DNA of 64,000 nt from CAWGOF01 sp963824225 (GCA_963824225.1 CAWGOF010000003.1:930001-994000), one strand, 5' to 3'. Shown: positions 1 to 9,798, counted from the first letter of the stretch. Translations and numbers: made by a program. Notes: generated by a model from the letters alone, not told the origin.

Positions 1-55
1 TGTCCGCAAGGTGCATACGACATCCATTACCCCCCAGTGTGGTGTCGTGGCCAAA

Positions 56-86
56 GGGCGTTCGGCGGCAGGTCCGCCGGACGCCC
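56..86 (+). terminator. Stem-loop, probable terminator of an upstream gene
   Basis: A 13-base stem (56-68 pairing with 74-86, one T-G wobble) closes a 5-base loop (69-73). It lies before the aconitase start and is followed by a weak T-containing tract (TGATTCTT). It probably ends a gene left of the window. The short U tract makes Rho-independent termination uncertain. Confidence 0.5.
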
Positions 87-122
87 TGATTCTTCCCCGC
101 GGATTCCCTATCATGGGCCTCG

Positions 123-2417
123 ATGAACACGATCGACAGCACAGCCCCGTTCGTGTCTTCCGTCTATGACGAGCTCGCCCGGCGGCTCGACAGCGTCCGG
201 AGGCGCCTCGGCCGGCCGCTGACGCTCGCCGAGAAGATCCTCTACGGCCACCTCGACGACCCCGAGCACGCCGATCTGCGTCCCGGGGAGAGCTACCTCC
301 AGCTGCGCCCGGACCGCGTCGCGATGCAGGACGCCACGGCGCAGATGGCGCTGCTCCAGTTCGCGCAGGCCGACATCCCGCGCGTCGCCGTGCCCACGAC
401 CGTCCACTGCGACCACCTGATCCGCGCGCACGCGCGGCGCGAACCAGGACATCGCGACGGCGCTCGACGAGAACGACGAGGTCTACGACGTTCCTCGCAG
501 ACCGCGTCCGCGCGCTACGGCATCGGCTTCTGGAAGCCCGGCGCCGGGATCATCCACCAGGTGGTCCTCGAGAACTACGCGTTCCCCGGGCGGGCTGATG
601 ATCGGCACCGACTCCCACACGCCGAACGCCGGCGGCCTCGGGATGTTCGCCTCGGGCGTCGGCGGCGCGGACGCGGTCGACGTGATGGCCGGGTTCCCGT
701 GGGAGGTCAAGCTGCCCGAGGCTCATCGGCGTGCGGCTGACCGGGCAGCCTCAGCGGCTGGGCCGCGCCGAAGGACGTGATCCTCAAGCTCTGCGGGATC
801 CTCACCGTCAAGGGCGGCACGAACGCGCGTGATCGAGTACTTCGGGCCCGGCGCGCGCATCGATCTCGTGCACCGGCAAGGGCACGATCACGAACATGGG
901 CGCCGAGCTCGGCGCGACGACGTCGGTCTTCCCGTTCGACGAGCCGATGGACCGCTACCTGCGCGGCACCGATCGCGCCGCGCTCGCCGATCTCGCCGAG
1001 CGCAACGCGGCCCTCCTCGCGGCGGACCCCGAGGTCGAGCGCGATCCGGCGCGGTTCTTCGCGCGCGTGGTCGAGATCGACCTCTCGACGCTCGAGCCGC
1101 ACCTCGTCGGCCCGCACACGCCCGACCTCGCGCGCCCGGTCTCCGAGGTCGCCGCGGCGGTCGCGAAGGAAGGCTACCCCGACGCGATCTCGGTCGCGCT
1201 GATCGGGTCGTGCACGAACTCGTCCTACGAGGACATCTCGCGCGTCGCCGACGTCGTCGCAGCAGGCCGCGGCGCCACGGGCTCGAGCGCGCGGTCGTGC
1301 CGTTCATGGTCACGCCGGGCTCGGAGCAGGTCCGCGCGACGATCGAGCGCGACGGCCAGATGCGGCTCGCTCGAGGCGGTCGGCGCGACCGTGCTCGCGA
1401 ACGCCTGCGGGCCGTGCATCGGCCAGTGGAAGCGCGACGAGATCAAGCCGGGCGAGAAGAACACGATCGTCACCTCGTTCAACCGCAACTTCCCGCGCGC
1501 GCAACGACGGCAACGCGGAGACGCTGGCGTTCATCGCGAGCCCGGAGATCGTGGTCGCCTACGCGCTCGCCGGCCGCCTGAGCTTCAACCCGCTCGACCG
1601 ACACGATCGAGGTCGCCCGGAAAGGCCGCGTTCCGTCTCGACCCGCCCGCACCGGCGCCCGACCTGCCGCCGGGCGGCTTCGTGCAAGGACGGCGGGGGC
1701 TACGTCGCCCCGCCCGCAGACGGCAGCTCGATCGACCTGTACATCGCGCCCGAGAGCCAGCGCCTGCAGCTGCTCGACGCCGTTCGCGCCGTGGGACGGC
1801 AAGGACTTCGACCGACTGCCCGCTGCTGCTCAAGGCCACGGGCAAGTGCACGACCGACCACATCTCGCCCGCGGGCCCGTGGCTGCGCTTCCGCGGCCAC
1901 CTCGACAACATCTCGGACAACATGTTCACCGGCGCGGTCAACGCGTTCACGGGCGAGGCCGGCACGACGCTCGACCAGCTCGCGGGCGAGCGGGGCGGGC
2001 CCGTGCCCAAGGTCGCGCGCGCGTACAAGGCGCGCGGCCTGCGCTGGGTCGTCGTCGGCGACGAGAACTACGGCGAGGGCTCGAGCCGCGAGCACGCCGC
2101 GATGTCGCCGCGGCTCCTCGGCGCGGCGGCGATCCTCGTGCGCTCCTTCGCGCGCATCCACGAGACGAACCTGAAGAAGCAGGGCGTGCTGCCGCTGACC
2201 TTCGCCGATCCCGCGGACTACGACCGCGTGCGCGAGACCGACCGGATCAGCATCCTCGGTCTCGCGGACCTCGCGCCGGGACGCCGCGTCACCGTCGTGC
2301 TCCACCACGCCGACGGCACGCGACGAGCGCATCGAGGCCCGCCACACGCTGAACGCCGAGCAGATCGCCTGGTTCCGCGCCGGCTCGGCGCTGAACGTCC
2401 TGCGGGGTCAGGTCTAA
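123..2417 (+). CDS. Aconitate hydratase, mitochondrial type, frameshifted by about 18 single-base insertions
   Basis: Aconitase interconverts citrate and isocitrate in the TCA cycle using a [4Fe-4S] cluster. Read across frames, the translation is continuous with the eukaryotic mitochondrial-type family: VHCDHLIRA, GIIHQVVLENYAFPG, IGTDSHTPNAGGLG, GSCTNSSYEDISR, ANACGPCIG, TTDHISPAGPW, GDENYGEGSSREHA, SFARIHETNLKKQG and the C-terminal WFRAGSALN. I infer extra bases near 435, 490, 505, 591, 720, 749, 828, 860, 1261, 1276, 1366, 1496, 1596, 1617, 1685, 1776, 1822 and 2321. Removing 18 bases gives 758 codons, matching the usual length of about 755. There is no Shine-Dalgarno before ATG 123. Conserved residues and GC-rich codon use are kept throughout, so I think the gene is intact in the organism and the frameshifts are sequence errors. 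A true pseudogene is the alternative. Confidence 0.85.
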
Positions 2418-2441
2418 GGGTCAGGTCTAAGGGTCAGGTCT
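2405..2441. repeat. Short tandem repeat, 13-base unit, at the aconitase stop codon
   Basis: The unit GGGTCAGGTCTAA occurs at 2405-2417 and 2418-2430, with a partial third copy at 2431-2441. The first copy contains the aconitase stop codon TAA. The GGGTCAGGTCT core resembles REP-like elements often seen near REP-associated transposases, but no transposase is present here. That link is from memory and is not demonstrated by this sequence. Confidence 0.6.
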
Positions 2442-2446
2442 CGCGT

Positions 2447-3394
2447 CTAGGGCTGGACGCCCGTCGGCAGCTGCGGCCGCACGACGTAGCCCGCGTCGTC
2501 GACCAACGCGACGTAGGTCGATAGGCCTTTCGCGATCTGCTCGTCGGTCTCGTGGGGCAGCCGGGCGAGCCACGCTGACCGAAGCTCGAGGTTCGCGGCC
2601 CGCGCCCCGGACGTGGGGCTCTCGTCGATGAATCGGAGGCTCAACGAAATTGCGTGGAGCCGCGTCTCCGCATCTTCTCCAGCGAGCTGGCCGATCGCGA
2701 ATCGGCGCACACCCGGGTCCCACTCGACACCCTCGCCCTCTCCATCACCCTGCAGTGTGAGGAGCGCAAGGATTCCGGCCCACGCCGCATCCTTCGTCGG
2801 TGCCTGGAACGCCTCGAGCGAGCGCGGCACGCCGAGCAGTCGGATCATGGCGCTCGCCGCTGCGCTGCGCTCACCGCGCGCCGCCGACTCTCGACCGAAC
2901 AGGTCGAGCACGACCGCCGCCCGCTCCTCGGTCACCGGCTGACCGACGCGCGACAGCGAGTGGAGCTCGCACTGTCGATTCTCCGGAACGCCCTCCCGCG
3001 CCAAGGTCGTGAGAAGAGCCTCCGTGATCTCGCGCCCCCGATTCGCCGGGGCGTGGAGCAAGCCCTGGGCCGCCGCGTAGCGCACGGTCCTGTCGGGACT
3101 CCGCAGGCCGGCGAGCAATGTCCCGTAGCCCGCCGGCTGCGAGGCTCCGCCGAGCGCGGAGAGGAACACGTAGGCGGTCCGCACGTGGGAGTTCGCGCGG
3201 ATCGTCGCGACGAGCTCGCGGATCGTTTCCTCGGCCGGAAGAGCACGTAGACTCTCGAGGAATAGGTAATGCGACTGTCGCATACCGTCGACCTGGGTCA
3301 ACGCGTGCGCCACCTCTCGTCGGACGTCGACGCTCGGCGCGGCCTGCTCGGCGGAAGCCCCGGACGCGAGGGTGAAGAGAACCTCAACGATCAT
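2447..3394 (-). CDS. HEAT-repeat-like protein of unknown function
   Basis: A 315-residue protein starting MIVEVLFTLASGASAEQ. The body is alpha-helical with repeated patterns such as LRALPAEETIRELVATIR and GLRSPDRTVRYAAAQGLL, typical of HEAT or PBS-lyase scaffold repeats that mediate protein contacts. No catalytic motif is visible. The start is ATG 3394. A TAGAAT box lies only six bases upstream and no Shine-Dalgarno is visible, so the mRNA may be leaderless. It is convergent with the aconitase gene, 29 bases apart. Function is unknown. Confidence 0.75.
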   Translation of the reverse strand: MIVEVLFTLASGASAEQAAPSVDVRREVAHALTQVDGMRQSHYLFLESLRALPAEETIRELVATIRANSHVRTAYVFLSALGGASQPAGYGTLLAGLRSPDRTVRYAAAQGLLHAPANRGREITEALLTTLAREGVPENRQCELHSLSRVGQPVTEERAAVVLDLFGRESAARGERSAAASAMIRLLGVPRSLEAFQAPTKDAAWAGILALLTLQGDGEGEGVEWDPGVRRFAIGQLAGEDAETRLHAISLSLRFIDESPTSGARAANLELRSAWLARLPHETDEQIAKGLSTYVALVDDAGYVVRPQLPTGVQP

Positions 3395-3400
3395 GATCCG

Positions 3401-3406
3401 ATTCTA
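3401..3406 (-). promoter_or_regulatory. TAGAAT -10 box, six bases from the start codon
   Basis: On the minus strand TAGAAT is followed by six bases and then ATG 3394. Transcription would begin at or next to the A of ATG, giving a leaderless transcript. No convincing -35 hexamer is visible. Confidence 0.5.
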
Positions 3407-3514
3407 CCGCCGTTTCCGAACCGAAATCCGAGACCCCCCGACGCCCCTCCAAGGGGACGATTGCGAACCTAAGTTCGGCATCGGTCCCGCGAGTCGCCTC
3501 CATGCGGTGTCGCG

Positions 3515-4273
3515 ATGCGCAAGGTTCTCGTCCGTGGATCGATCGTCCTCCTCGCCTGTTTGCTACCAGCGCTCGTGCTCGGTGGCACCCCGCTGGGGCC
3601 GAACAAGAAGGCCGTCTCGTTCTCGTCCGACGTCGTCACGCTGGTCGACGGCCTCGGGCGCTACGTCGTGCTCGTCGACCCGGACCGCAACGGCAGCGTC
3701 GACCACGCGATCCTGTACGAGGCCGACGGGCCGCTCCCCCCGTCCGTCCGGAGGTTCGAGGCGGACGCCCGCGTCCTCTACGCGGGCGACGGCGCGCCGC
3801 GGCGCGTCGAGATCACGAACGTGCAGAACGGAGGCCCGCGGTCGATCGTGCGGATCGATCTCGACGGCGCGGGCGATCGCCCCGCCTCCCGGCTGGAGGT
3901 AGTGCTCCGCGGGGGGATCGCGCTGGCCATGGTCTCGGGCTACGCGCTGTGGCCGGACGCGGACACGACGGACCCTGAGGTGCTCCGTGCCCGCGGCCTT
4001 CCGACGTTCGACGAGGCGCGTACGGAGCACCTGCGCACGTCCCGACCGGCCGATGATCCCGTGATCCAGGCGGTGTTCGAAGCCTGCTCGTGCAAGGACT
4101 GCTCGTCGGGCGGCGTCGGCGCCACGACGTGCCACGTCAAGTGCCAGGGGAAGCTCGCGATCGTGGACGTGGGCGAAGATTGCAACGTCCAGTGCGGCCC
4201 GGGCTACTACGCGTGTTGCAACTGCAGTGGCATATTTGCTGCGTTCGGCCGGTGCGAATGCGTCGCCAACTGA
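3515..4273 (+). CDS. Secreted protein with a cysteine-rich C-terminal domain, unknown function
   Basis: 252 residues with a clear Sec signal (MRKVLVRGSIVLLACLLPALVLGG). Residues about 30-185 look like a beta-rich domain and include an acidic DPDRNGSVDH loop that could bind calcium. The last 60 or so residues hold about 14 cysteines in CSCKDC, CHVKC, CNVQC, YACCNC and CEC arrangements, which suggests a disulfide-rich or metal-binding knob outside the cytoplasm. I do not recognise the family. The gene ends about 125 bases before the 3' end of the convergent kinase gene and overlaps a possible small ORF at 4258. Confidence 0.75.
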   Translation: MRKVLVRGSIVLLACLLPALVLGGTPLGPNKKAVSFSSDVVTLVDGLGRYVVLVDPDRNGSVDHAILYEADGPLPPSVRRFEADARVLYAGDGAPRRVEITNVQNGGPRSIVRIDLDGAGDRPASRLEVVLRGGIALAMVSGYALWPDADTTDPEVLRARGLPTFDEARTEHLRTSRPADDPVIQAVFEACSCKDCSSGGVGATTCHVKCQGKLAIVDVGEDCNVQCGPGYYACCNCSGIFAAFGRCECVAN

Positions 4274-4347
4274 TCGGGTGCGGCCTGCCGACGGGGCTGC
4301 TCGCGCTCGCGCTCTTCGTCGCTGCGTACCTCGTAGCCCGATCCTGA
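4258..4347 (+). CDS. Possible 29-residue single-pass membrane peptide overlapping the Cys-rich gene
   Basis: ATG 4258 lies inside the last codons of the preceding gene in another frame and encodes MRRQLIGCGLPTGLLALALF followed by VAAYLVARS. Two N-terminal arginines and one hydrophobic helix fit a small inner-membrane peptide. The 16-base overlap suggests translational coupling, as is common in this genome. No homologue is known to me and it could be a chance ORF. Confidence 0.3.
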   Translation: MRRQLIGCGLPTGLLALALFVAAYLVARS

Positions 4348-4354
4348 GACCGGT

Positions 4355-4389
4355 CGCCCCGGTTCCCGCGAACGCGCGGGGCCGGGGCG
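4355..4389. terminator. GC-rich stem-loop between convergent genes
   Basis: Left arms 4355-4362 (CGCCCCGG) and 4365-4370 (CCCGCG) pair with 4375-4380 and 4382-4389, with a small internal bulge and a four-base loop. It sits between the plus-strand ORF ending at 4347 and the minus-strand kinase ending at 4398, so it could terminate both. There is no U tract. Confidence 0.5.
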
Positions 4390-4397
4390 AGCGACGC

Positions 4398-7300
4398 TCA
4401 GACGAGTCCGTGCTCCTTGAGCTTGCGGAAGATCGTGGCGCGCGAGATACCGAGCAGCTTGGCCGCGTGCACACGATTTCCGCCCGCGGCATCGAGGGCC
4501 CGCCGGATCTGGTCCTTCTCGTTGTGATCGAGCCGGAGCGCCGGCTGCGCGCCGCCGTCGTCGCCGAGGAGCATGCGGGCCAGGCCGTCGTCCGAGCGCA
4601 CGACGTCGAGCGTGATCGGTTCGTCGCCCGAGAGGACCGCGAGGCGCTTGAGGCAGTTCTCGAGCTGGCGCACGTTTCCAGGCCATGGGTAGCGCTCGAG
4701 GCGGTCGACGACGTCGAGCCGGATCCGCGGCGCCGCGCCGCCGCGCTCGCGCCCGATGCGCTCGAGCAGCTCGTCGACCAGCGCGGCGATGTCGCCCGGA
4801 CGCTCGCGCAGCGCGGGGAGCTCGAGGACCAGCACCTGCAAGCGGTGGCGCAGATCGTCGCGGAATCTCCCCTCCGCGACCTCATGCTCCAGGTTCTTGT
4901 TCGTCGCCGTGAGCACCCGCACGTCGACGTGCCGGCGAGTCTCGTCGCCGACGCGACGCACCTCGCCCTCCTGGAGCACACGCAGGAGCCGCGCCTGCAT
5001 CGCCGGCGTGGTATCCCCGATCTCGTCGAGGAACAGCGTGCCGCCGTCGGCCTGCTCGAACAGGCCCGGTCGATCGCGCTCGGCACCGGTGAACGCGCCC
5101 CGGACGTGCCCGAACAGCTCGGACTCGAGCAGCGTGTCCGACACGGCGGCGCAGTTTTCGACCAGGAACGGCTTGTCCGCGCGGGGCCCCAGCGCGTGGA
5201 TCGCGCGCGCCGCCAGCTCCTTGCCCGTGCCGCTCTCGCCGAGGATCAGGACCGGGTGCACCGTCGACGCGAACTTGTCGATGCGGTCGTACGCCCGCTG
5301 CATGCGGCTCGACCGGCCGACGAGACCGCCGAGGCGCGCGCGCGATTCTGTGGCCGCGCGCAACCGGCGGTTGTCGTCCTCGAGGGCTCGACGGGTCGTC
5401 GCATTCTCGAGCGCGAGCGCGGCATGGTCGGCGAACGCCTCGAGAAACCCGAGGTCTTCCCGACCGAAGGTCCCCCCGCCCGTGCGATTGTCGAGATACA
5501 CGGCACCGATCCGCCGGCCGCGCAAGCGCAGCGGCACGCACAGCACCGACCGGATCTGGTACAGGCTGACGCTGCGCAGGTCGCGCAGGCGCGGATCGTC
5601 CCCCGTGTCGATCGCCAGGACCGGCGTCCCGGCGGCGGCCTCGAGCACGACGCTCCGGCTGAACCCGACGGCGGCCGCGGCGGCGTCGGGCTCGACGTTG
5701 CGCGATGCGCGCACCGCGTACTCACCGTCTCGACCCTCGAGCAGGATCAGGCCCCGCTCGGCCCGGACAACGGCGATCGCCATGTCGAGCATCGTCTCGA
5801 GCAGCACCTCGGGATCGGACTCGGAGTTGAGCACTCGCACCATCTCGTAGATCGCAAGGAGCCGGCCCTCGGCCGCGGTGGCCCGACCGAGCGACGAGCG
5901 CCGGATCGGTCGAAACACCGGCCGCCCGAGGAAGTCGGCCCGCATCTGCTCGTCGGCGATTCGCGAAGCCGCCTCGTCGAGCCGTCCGCGCGCCCGATCG
6001 AGCGCCTCGCGCGCCGGACCGATGCGCCCGCCGCGCTGCTCGGCCTCGGAGACGACCGCATGCAGCCGTGCCGCGAGCGCCGGCAGGTCCCGCGCCTCCG
6101 CGATCTCGATCGCGTCGCGAGCGACCGCGAGCACACGATCGAGCGCCCCCGCCGCCAGCGCCTCCTGGGCCTGCGCCAGCCGCGCCCGCACCTCCCACGG
6201 CGGCTCGAGCAGCGACCGATCCGCCTGGACTTCGGTGCCGAAGCGCTCCCCGACCTCGCCGATCGCCTCGCCGGCGAGCACGCGCCGCTCCATCTCGACC
6301 ACCAGCGCTCCGAACAGTCCCTTGCGATCGAGCAGCGAGTCGTCGAGCAGCTCGCGCAGGAGGCTCCGGATTCGCGGGATATCCGGGTTGGGCTCCTCGA
6401 GCAGGGCTTCGGCCAACGTCACCTTGAGGTATCGGACGAACTTGGGCTCGATCTCCCCACGCAATTCGAAGGTTCGATGCAATACGTCGGTAGCCTCGGC
6501 CGAACGACCAAGCTGAATTAGGACGTCACTCTGTGCTAGCCGCGCGCTGATGATCCCGTTTCGAATACCATAGTGCGCGGCGAGCGACTCCGATTCCCGT
6601 GCGCTCTGCAGGGCTTCGTCGAGTCGCCCAAGCTGGGTCAACGGCGTGGTCCTCGAAGCCGGTACGAAGTGCATCTGAGACGCGAGTTCGTGCTCGCTGG
6701 CTACCATTCTGGCGCGATCGACGAATTGCAGAGTGTCGAGGTACCGAGCCTGTCGCGTCGCGGCCGTACCAAGGCTTATCCAAGCGTTGAAGAGAAGCCG
6801 GTGATCGCCGATCGCTTCAGCGATCGTCACAACCTGGTTGAGGTGCTTCTCAGCTTCGGCGAATCGTCCGAGATTCGACGCTAGCGCGCCTGCTAGATAC
6901 AGGCTCGCGGCATGCTCCGGTCGCTCTTGGTCGACCGCGAAGCCCTCTGCAGCTTCGAAAGCCGCTACCAGGGCCTCATCGCTGCGCTGGAGGCGTAGCA
7001 AGGCCGCAGCCTTGGAACGGAGAGCTCGTGAAGCCGCCAGTCGATCGTGTGTAGCGTGCGCAAGCGCCAACGCCTGCTCTGCGACGCGAAGTGCCTGGGC
7101 CGCGCGTCCATCGAGCGCCAACAGGTACGAGCGCTTTGCCAACACCGTCGCACGTTCGGCAGGCGAGGCTGCACTTCGCAGAACCAGACCAAGAGCTCGG
7201 ACCGCCGCCGCGCCGTGCCGAGCATCCGCAAGGCAACGAGCCTGCGCCTCTCTTAGCGCTCGCCGACGCAGGTCAGACGCGGGGAGCTGCCGAAGCGCGA

Positions 7301-9152
7301 AGCCGTACCAAGTTGCTGCGTCGCCTGGTCGTCTTGCTCGCTCGTCTAACTCCGCCGCTCGAATCGAGCACTCGATGCTCTTGTTGGTTTCGCCTGCCTG
7401 CCCCCAGAGCTTAGCGAGCTGTCCAGAGTTCTGGTTCGGCTCGAGAACTTCGGCAGCTAGTCTGCTGAGGTCGACCCATGACGAGGGATCGATTGTCGTC
7501 CGTACGACTGCGGACACAATTCGCGATGCCGGTGACCATGAGCTTTGGTCCGTGGTCGCGAGACCGGCAGCCACAACCGTTTCGGCAGCGCGAATCGCGT
7601 CTATCGCGGTTAGGCCGCCTACGTGGCTCAGCGTCTCGGCAGTCGCTGACTGGCCCAGTACCGTTAGCGTCTTGAGCCAGTGAAGTGCGTTCGGATCCAA
7701 CGATTCCACGCGCGAGCGAACGGACTCCTCCAGCGTGGGGTGCACTCTGACACTCGTCCCACGTTCCCAGGCTCCATCTACTAGCAATGCTCCTAGTAGA
7801 AGCGGGTTTCCTCCGGACGAATCCAACAACCAACTGATTTGCTGGTTGGTCGCAACTACGCCTGTTGCTCGTTCAACGACGGCTGCGGTAGCGGAAGGAC
7901 CGAGCGGACCCAAATCCAACCTGCGGATCGTTGGAGCACAATCGACGTCCGCGACCAACTTGCGAAGTGTCTCGTTTCGAACTTCCGCAGTCCGAACGGC
8001 TGCGAGGACCCGTACGGCGGCGCGAGACGGTTCTCGGGCGATCGAGTCGACGAAGTCGACTACCGACTGAGATGCGCCTTCGAGCTCATCGAGCAGAACA
8101 AGGGTCGGAGCGACCGCGGCCTTGGCCCGCCACCGGCTCAGCGTCGCGGTGGTCGAGGCGCCGGGCTGAACTAGCTCGTGCGAGACTTCGCCGCCGACGT
8201 CCCATCCTGCCCCTACCGCAAGACTTCCCAGCCAACGAAGGATCCTGGTCTTGCCTGCGCCGGCGTCACCAGCGAGGAGGATCACACATGGCTTGGTCGA
8301 TTGCTCGAAGTGCGACCAAATCTGGTCGCACTCTTGACCTCGACCAGGTGGAGCGCTTGAGGCCAGTCGAGCGGCGCGTGTTGCAGCCGTCTCGGTTTCG
8401 AACGCGATAGAGGAGAGGTTCCTGAGTCTGATGAGTGCCTCGCGAGCCGAGGCTGGCCTGTCTTCAGGATGAACCGCTATAAGCTCGGCGATCCATCCTT
8501 CCAAGCCCGAGACAGGCTCAGCAACCTCGGGCGTTAGGCCTGGCTTCGGAGGCTCACCCCGGAGTGCCTCATAGAGCACTGCGCCCAGACCGTAGAGGTC
8601 CGAGCGTCGACTGGGACCTCCACCCTGCAGGAGTTCAGGCGCGAGATACGCCGGTGTACCAGCGAGCTGTGCGGTCTGCGATTCGTTGTTCCAAATGGCC
8701 AAGCCGAAATCGAGTAGCACCAAGCGGCAGCCCTGATGCGCTCGCGCACGAACGAGTATGTTGGAGGGCTTGAGGTCTCGATGCAGGATGTCGAAGTCGT
8801 GAAGGAACGCGAGGGCACGGAGGGCTTCGGCTGCCAAACCGACCAGGGAGGAAGTGCCCTCCCGCCCGATCGTCTGTAGTAGGTCGGCACCTTCCACGTA
8901 CTCGAGGGTAAAGTGTGCCGTTCCCGTTGACCCGACCTCGAAGTCGAAGACTTCGGCTAGGTTCGGGTGACGGAGTGTGCGAAGAGTGGCGAATTCGCGG
9001 CGGAGGGCTGACTCCCTACCACTCGTGTCGATCAACTCCTTGAGAGCGAGCAAGCGTCCGGGAGCCAGTCGATCCTCGACCAGCCAGACACGGCCGCCCC
9101 CACCCTCGCCGAGGAGTCGTACCCGTCGGTAGCGGTCCGCAGGCTTCGCCAC
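4398..9152 (-). CDS. Ser/Thr protein kinase - AAA ATPase - TPR - GAF - sigma54 activator - Fis HTH fusion
   Basis: 1584 residues. Domains in order: protein kinase at about 8-270 (GEGGGGRVWLV loop, LLALKEL lysine, ILHRDLKPSNIL, LLDFGLA, APAYLAPELL); ATPase with P-loop GDAGAGKT near 294; TPR/helical region about 570-950; GAF about 1130-1250; sigma54-interaction AAA+ domain with Walker A GESGTGKE near 1302, the RNA-polymerase-contacting GAFTGA loop and LDEIGD Walker B; C-terminal Fis-type helix-turn-helix ending GISRATIFRKLKEHGLV. This is an enhancer-binding activator of sigma54 promoters, probably controlled by phosphorylation and ligand binding. Hybrid proteins of this type are known from myxobacteria. 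Base composition changes within the gene: high GC at 4398-6420 and near the start, clearly lower at about 6420-9000. No target operon can be assigned. Confidence 0.92.
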   Translation of the reverse strand: MAKPADRYRRVRLLGEGGGGRVWLVEDRLAPGRLLALKELIDTSGRESALRREFATLRTLRHPNLAEVFDFEVGSTGTAHFTLEYVEGADLLQTIGREGTSSLVGLAAEALRALAFLHDFDILHRDLKPSNILVRARAHQGCRLVLLDFGLAIWNNESQTAQLAGTPAYLAPELLQGGGPSRRSDLYGLGAVLYEALRGEPPKPGLTPEVAEPVSGLEGWIAELIAVHPEDRPASAREALIRLRNLSSIAFETETAATRAARLASSAPPGRGQECDQIWSHFEQSTKPCVILLAGDAGAGKTRILRWLGSLAVGAGWDVGGEVSHELVQPGASTTATLSRWRAKAAVAPTLVLLDELEGASQSVVDFVDSIAREPSRAAVRVLAAVRTAEVRNETLRKLVADVDCAPTIRRLDLGPLGPSATAAVVERATGVVATNQQISWLLDSSGGNPLLLGALLVDGAWERGTSVRVHPTLEESVRSRVESLDPNALHWLKTLTVLGQSATAETLSHVGGLTAIDAIRAAETVVAAGLATTDQSSWSPASRIVSAVVRTTIDPSSWVDLSRLAAEVLEPNQNSGQLAKLWGQAGETNKSIECSIRAAELDERARRPGDAATWYGFALRQLPASDLRRRALREAQARCLADARHGAAAVRALGLVLRSAASPAERATVLAKRSYLLALDGRAAQALRVAEQALALAHATHDRLAASRALRSKAAALLRLQRSDEALVAAFEAAEGFAVDQERPEHAASLYLAGALASNLGRFAEAEKHLNQVVTIAEAIGDHRLLFNAWISLGTAATRQARYLDTLQFVDRARMVASEHELASQMHFVPASRTTPLTQLGRLDEALQSARESESLAAHYGIRNGIISARLAQSDVLIQLGRSAEATDVLHRTFELRGEIEPKFVRYLKVTLAEALLEEPNPDIPRIRSLLRELLDDSLLDRKGLFGALVVEMERRVLAGEAIGEVGERFGTEVQADRSLLEPPWEVRARLAQAQEALAAGALDRVLAVARDAIEIAEARDLPALAARLHAVVSEAEQRGGRIGPAREALDRARGRLDEAASRIADEQMRADFLGRPVFRPIRRSSLGRATAAEGRLLAIYEMVRVLNSESDPEVLLETMLDMAIAVVRAERGLILLEGRDGEYAVRASRNVEPDAAAAAVGFSRSVVLEAAAGTPVLAIDTGDDPRLRDLRSVSLYQIRSVLCVPLRLRGRRIGAVYLDNRTGGGTFGREDLGFLEAFADHAALALENATTRRALEDDNRRLRAATESRARLGGLVGRSSRMQRAYDRIDKFASTVHPVLILGESGTGKELAARAIHALGPRADKPFLVENCAAVSDTLLESELFGHVRGAFTGAERDRPGLFEQADGGTLFLDEIGDTTPAMQARLLRVLQEGEVRRVGDETRRHVDVRVLTATNKNLEHEVAEGRFRDDLRHRLQVLVLELPALRERPGDIAALVDELLERIGRERGGAAPRIRLDVVDRLERYPWPGNVRQLENCLKRLAVLSGDEPITLDVVRSDDGLARMLLGDDGGAQPALRLDHNEKDQIRRALDAAGGNRVHAAKLLGISRATIFRKLKEHGLV

Positions 9153-9206
9153 GGGCCGAATATACGCGCTCGGTCCGTGGCCTCCCTCTCTCTGCTCTCG
9201 AATCGA

Positions 9207-9563
9207 TCACAGGGGGGTGGAATCTTCCTGCAGCCCCACGGTCACCACGCCGTCCACCGGGCCGCTGAAGCCGACCTGGGCGGTCGCGTCGTCTCTAGGG
9301 GGCACGGACAGGACGGCCGTCGAGACGACCGGCAAGCCGTCGACGACCGCGGTCACCGAAACCACCACGACCGAGGTCGAGCGGGCGGGGTTGGCGACCG
9401 TCACGGCCACGACGCTGCCCAGAACGACAGTCAACTGCACGGTCGGCTCAGTGCTGGACGACTTCATCAGCTGCACGCCGCTGCCGGCCATGCTGGGCGT
9501 CGTCGCCACGAGCAGCGCAAACAGGAACCGCGCCGCCTTTGCTGTCTTTCCCTTGTTGAACAT
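9207..9563 (-). CDS. Small secreted beta-rich protein, unknown function
   Basis: 118 residues starting MFNKGKTAKAARFLFALLVA, a typical signal peptide with probable cleavage near SMAGSG. The mature part is a string of short hydrophobic strands (VQLTVVLGSVVAVTV, TSVVVVSVTAVVDG) suggesting one immunoglobulin-like beta sandwich. I chose ATG 9563 because GGGAGAGG lies a few bases upstream on the minus strand and the signal peptide begins there; the open frame continues upstream without signal. It is divergent from the two-component system. No family recognised. Confidence 0.65.
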   Translation of the reverse strand: MFNKGKTAKAARFLFALLVATTPSMAGSGVQLMKSSSTEPTVQLTVVLGSVVAVTVANPARSTSVVVVSVTAVVDGLPVVSTAVLSVPPRDDATAQVGFSGPVDGVVTVGLQEDSTPL

Positions 9564-9740
9564 CGCCTCTCCCTTGCCCGCCTCATATCCGCCGTTCGCG
9601 GTTTGGCTATGCGAGTCACGGGCGAATGTAGGCGTGTGGGAAGAGTGCTCAATAGTGAAACGGGTAACCTCAAATGTGTAACTGCCGAAGAACCCGACGA
9701 CGCCGACGAGCGACACAGGAGCCGCGATTTGGCGGCGTTT

Positions 9741-9778
9741 TACGGGCCCTTGACGGCGTGAAAAAAAGTGGGCCCGTA
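9741..9778. promoter_or_regulatory. Inverted repeat upstream of the two-component operon
   Basis: TACGGGCCC (9741-9749) and GGGCCCGTA (9770-9778) form a perfect 9-base inverted repeat with a 20-base spacer. It lies 20 bases before the response-regulator start, where an autoregulatory operator would be expected, in the divergent interval with the small secreted protein. A TTGACG sequence lies in the spacer but I see no matching -10 box. Confidence 0.45.
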
Positions 9779-9798
9779 TGTTCGGCGGAGGCCCCCCT

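Noticed and set aside
123..2417. Aconitase as a decayed pseudogene
   Set aside because: All catalytic and structural motifs are intact between shifts. Nearly all lesions are single-base insertions, and the corrected length equals the family length. Real decay would also show substitutions, stops and larger deletions.
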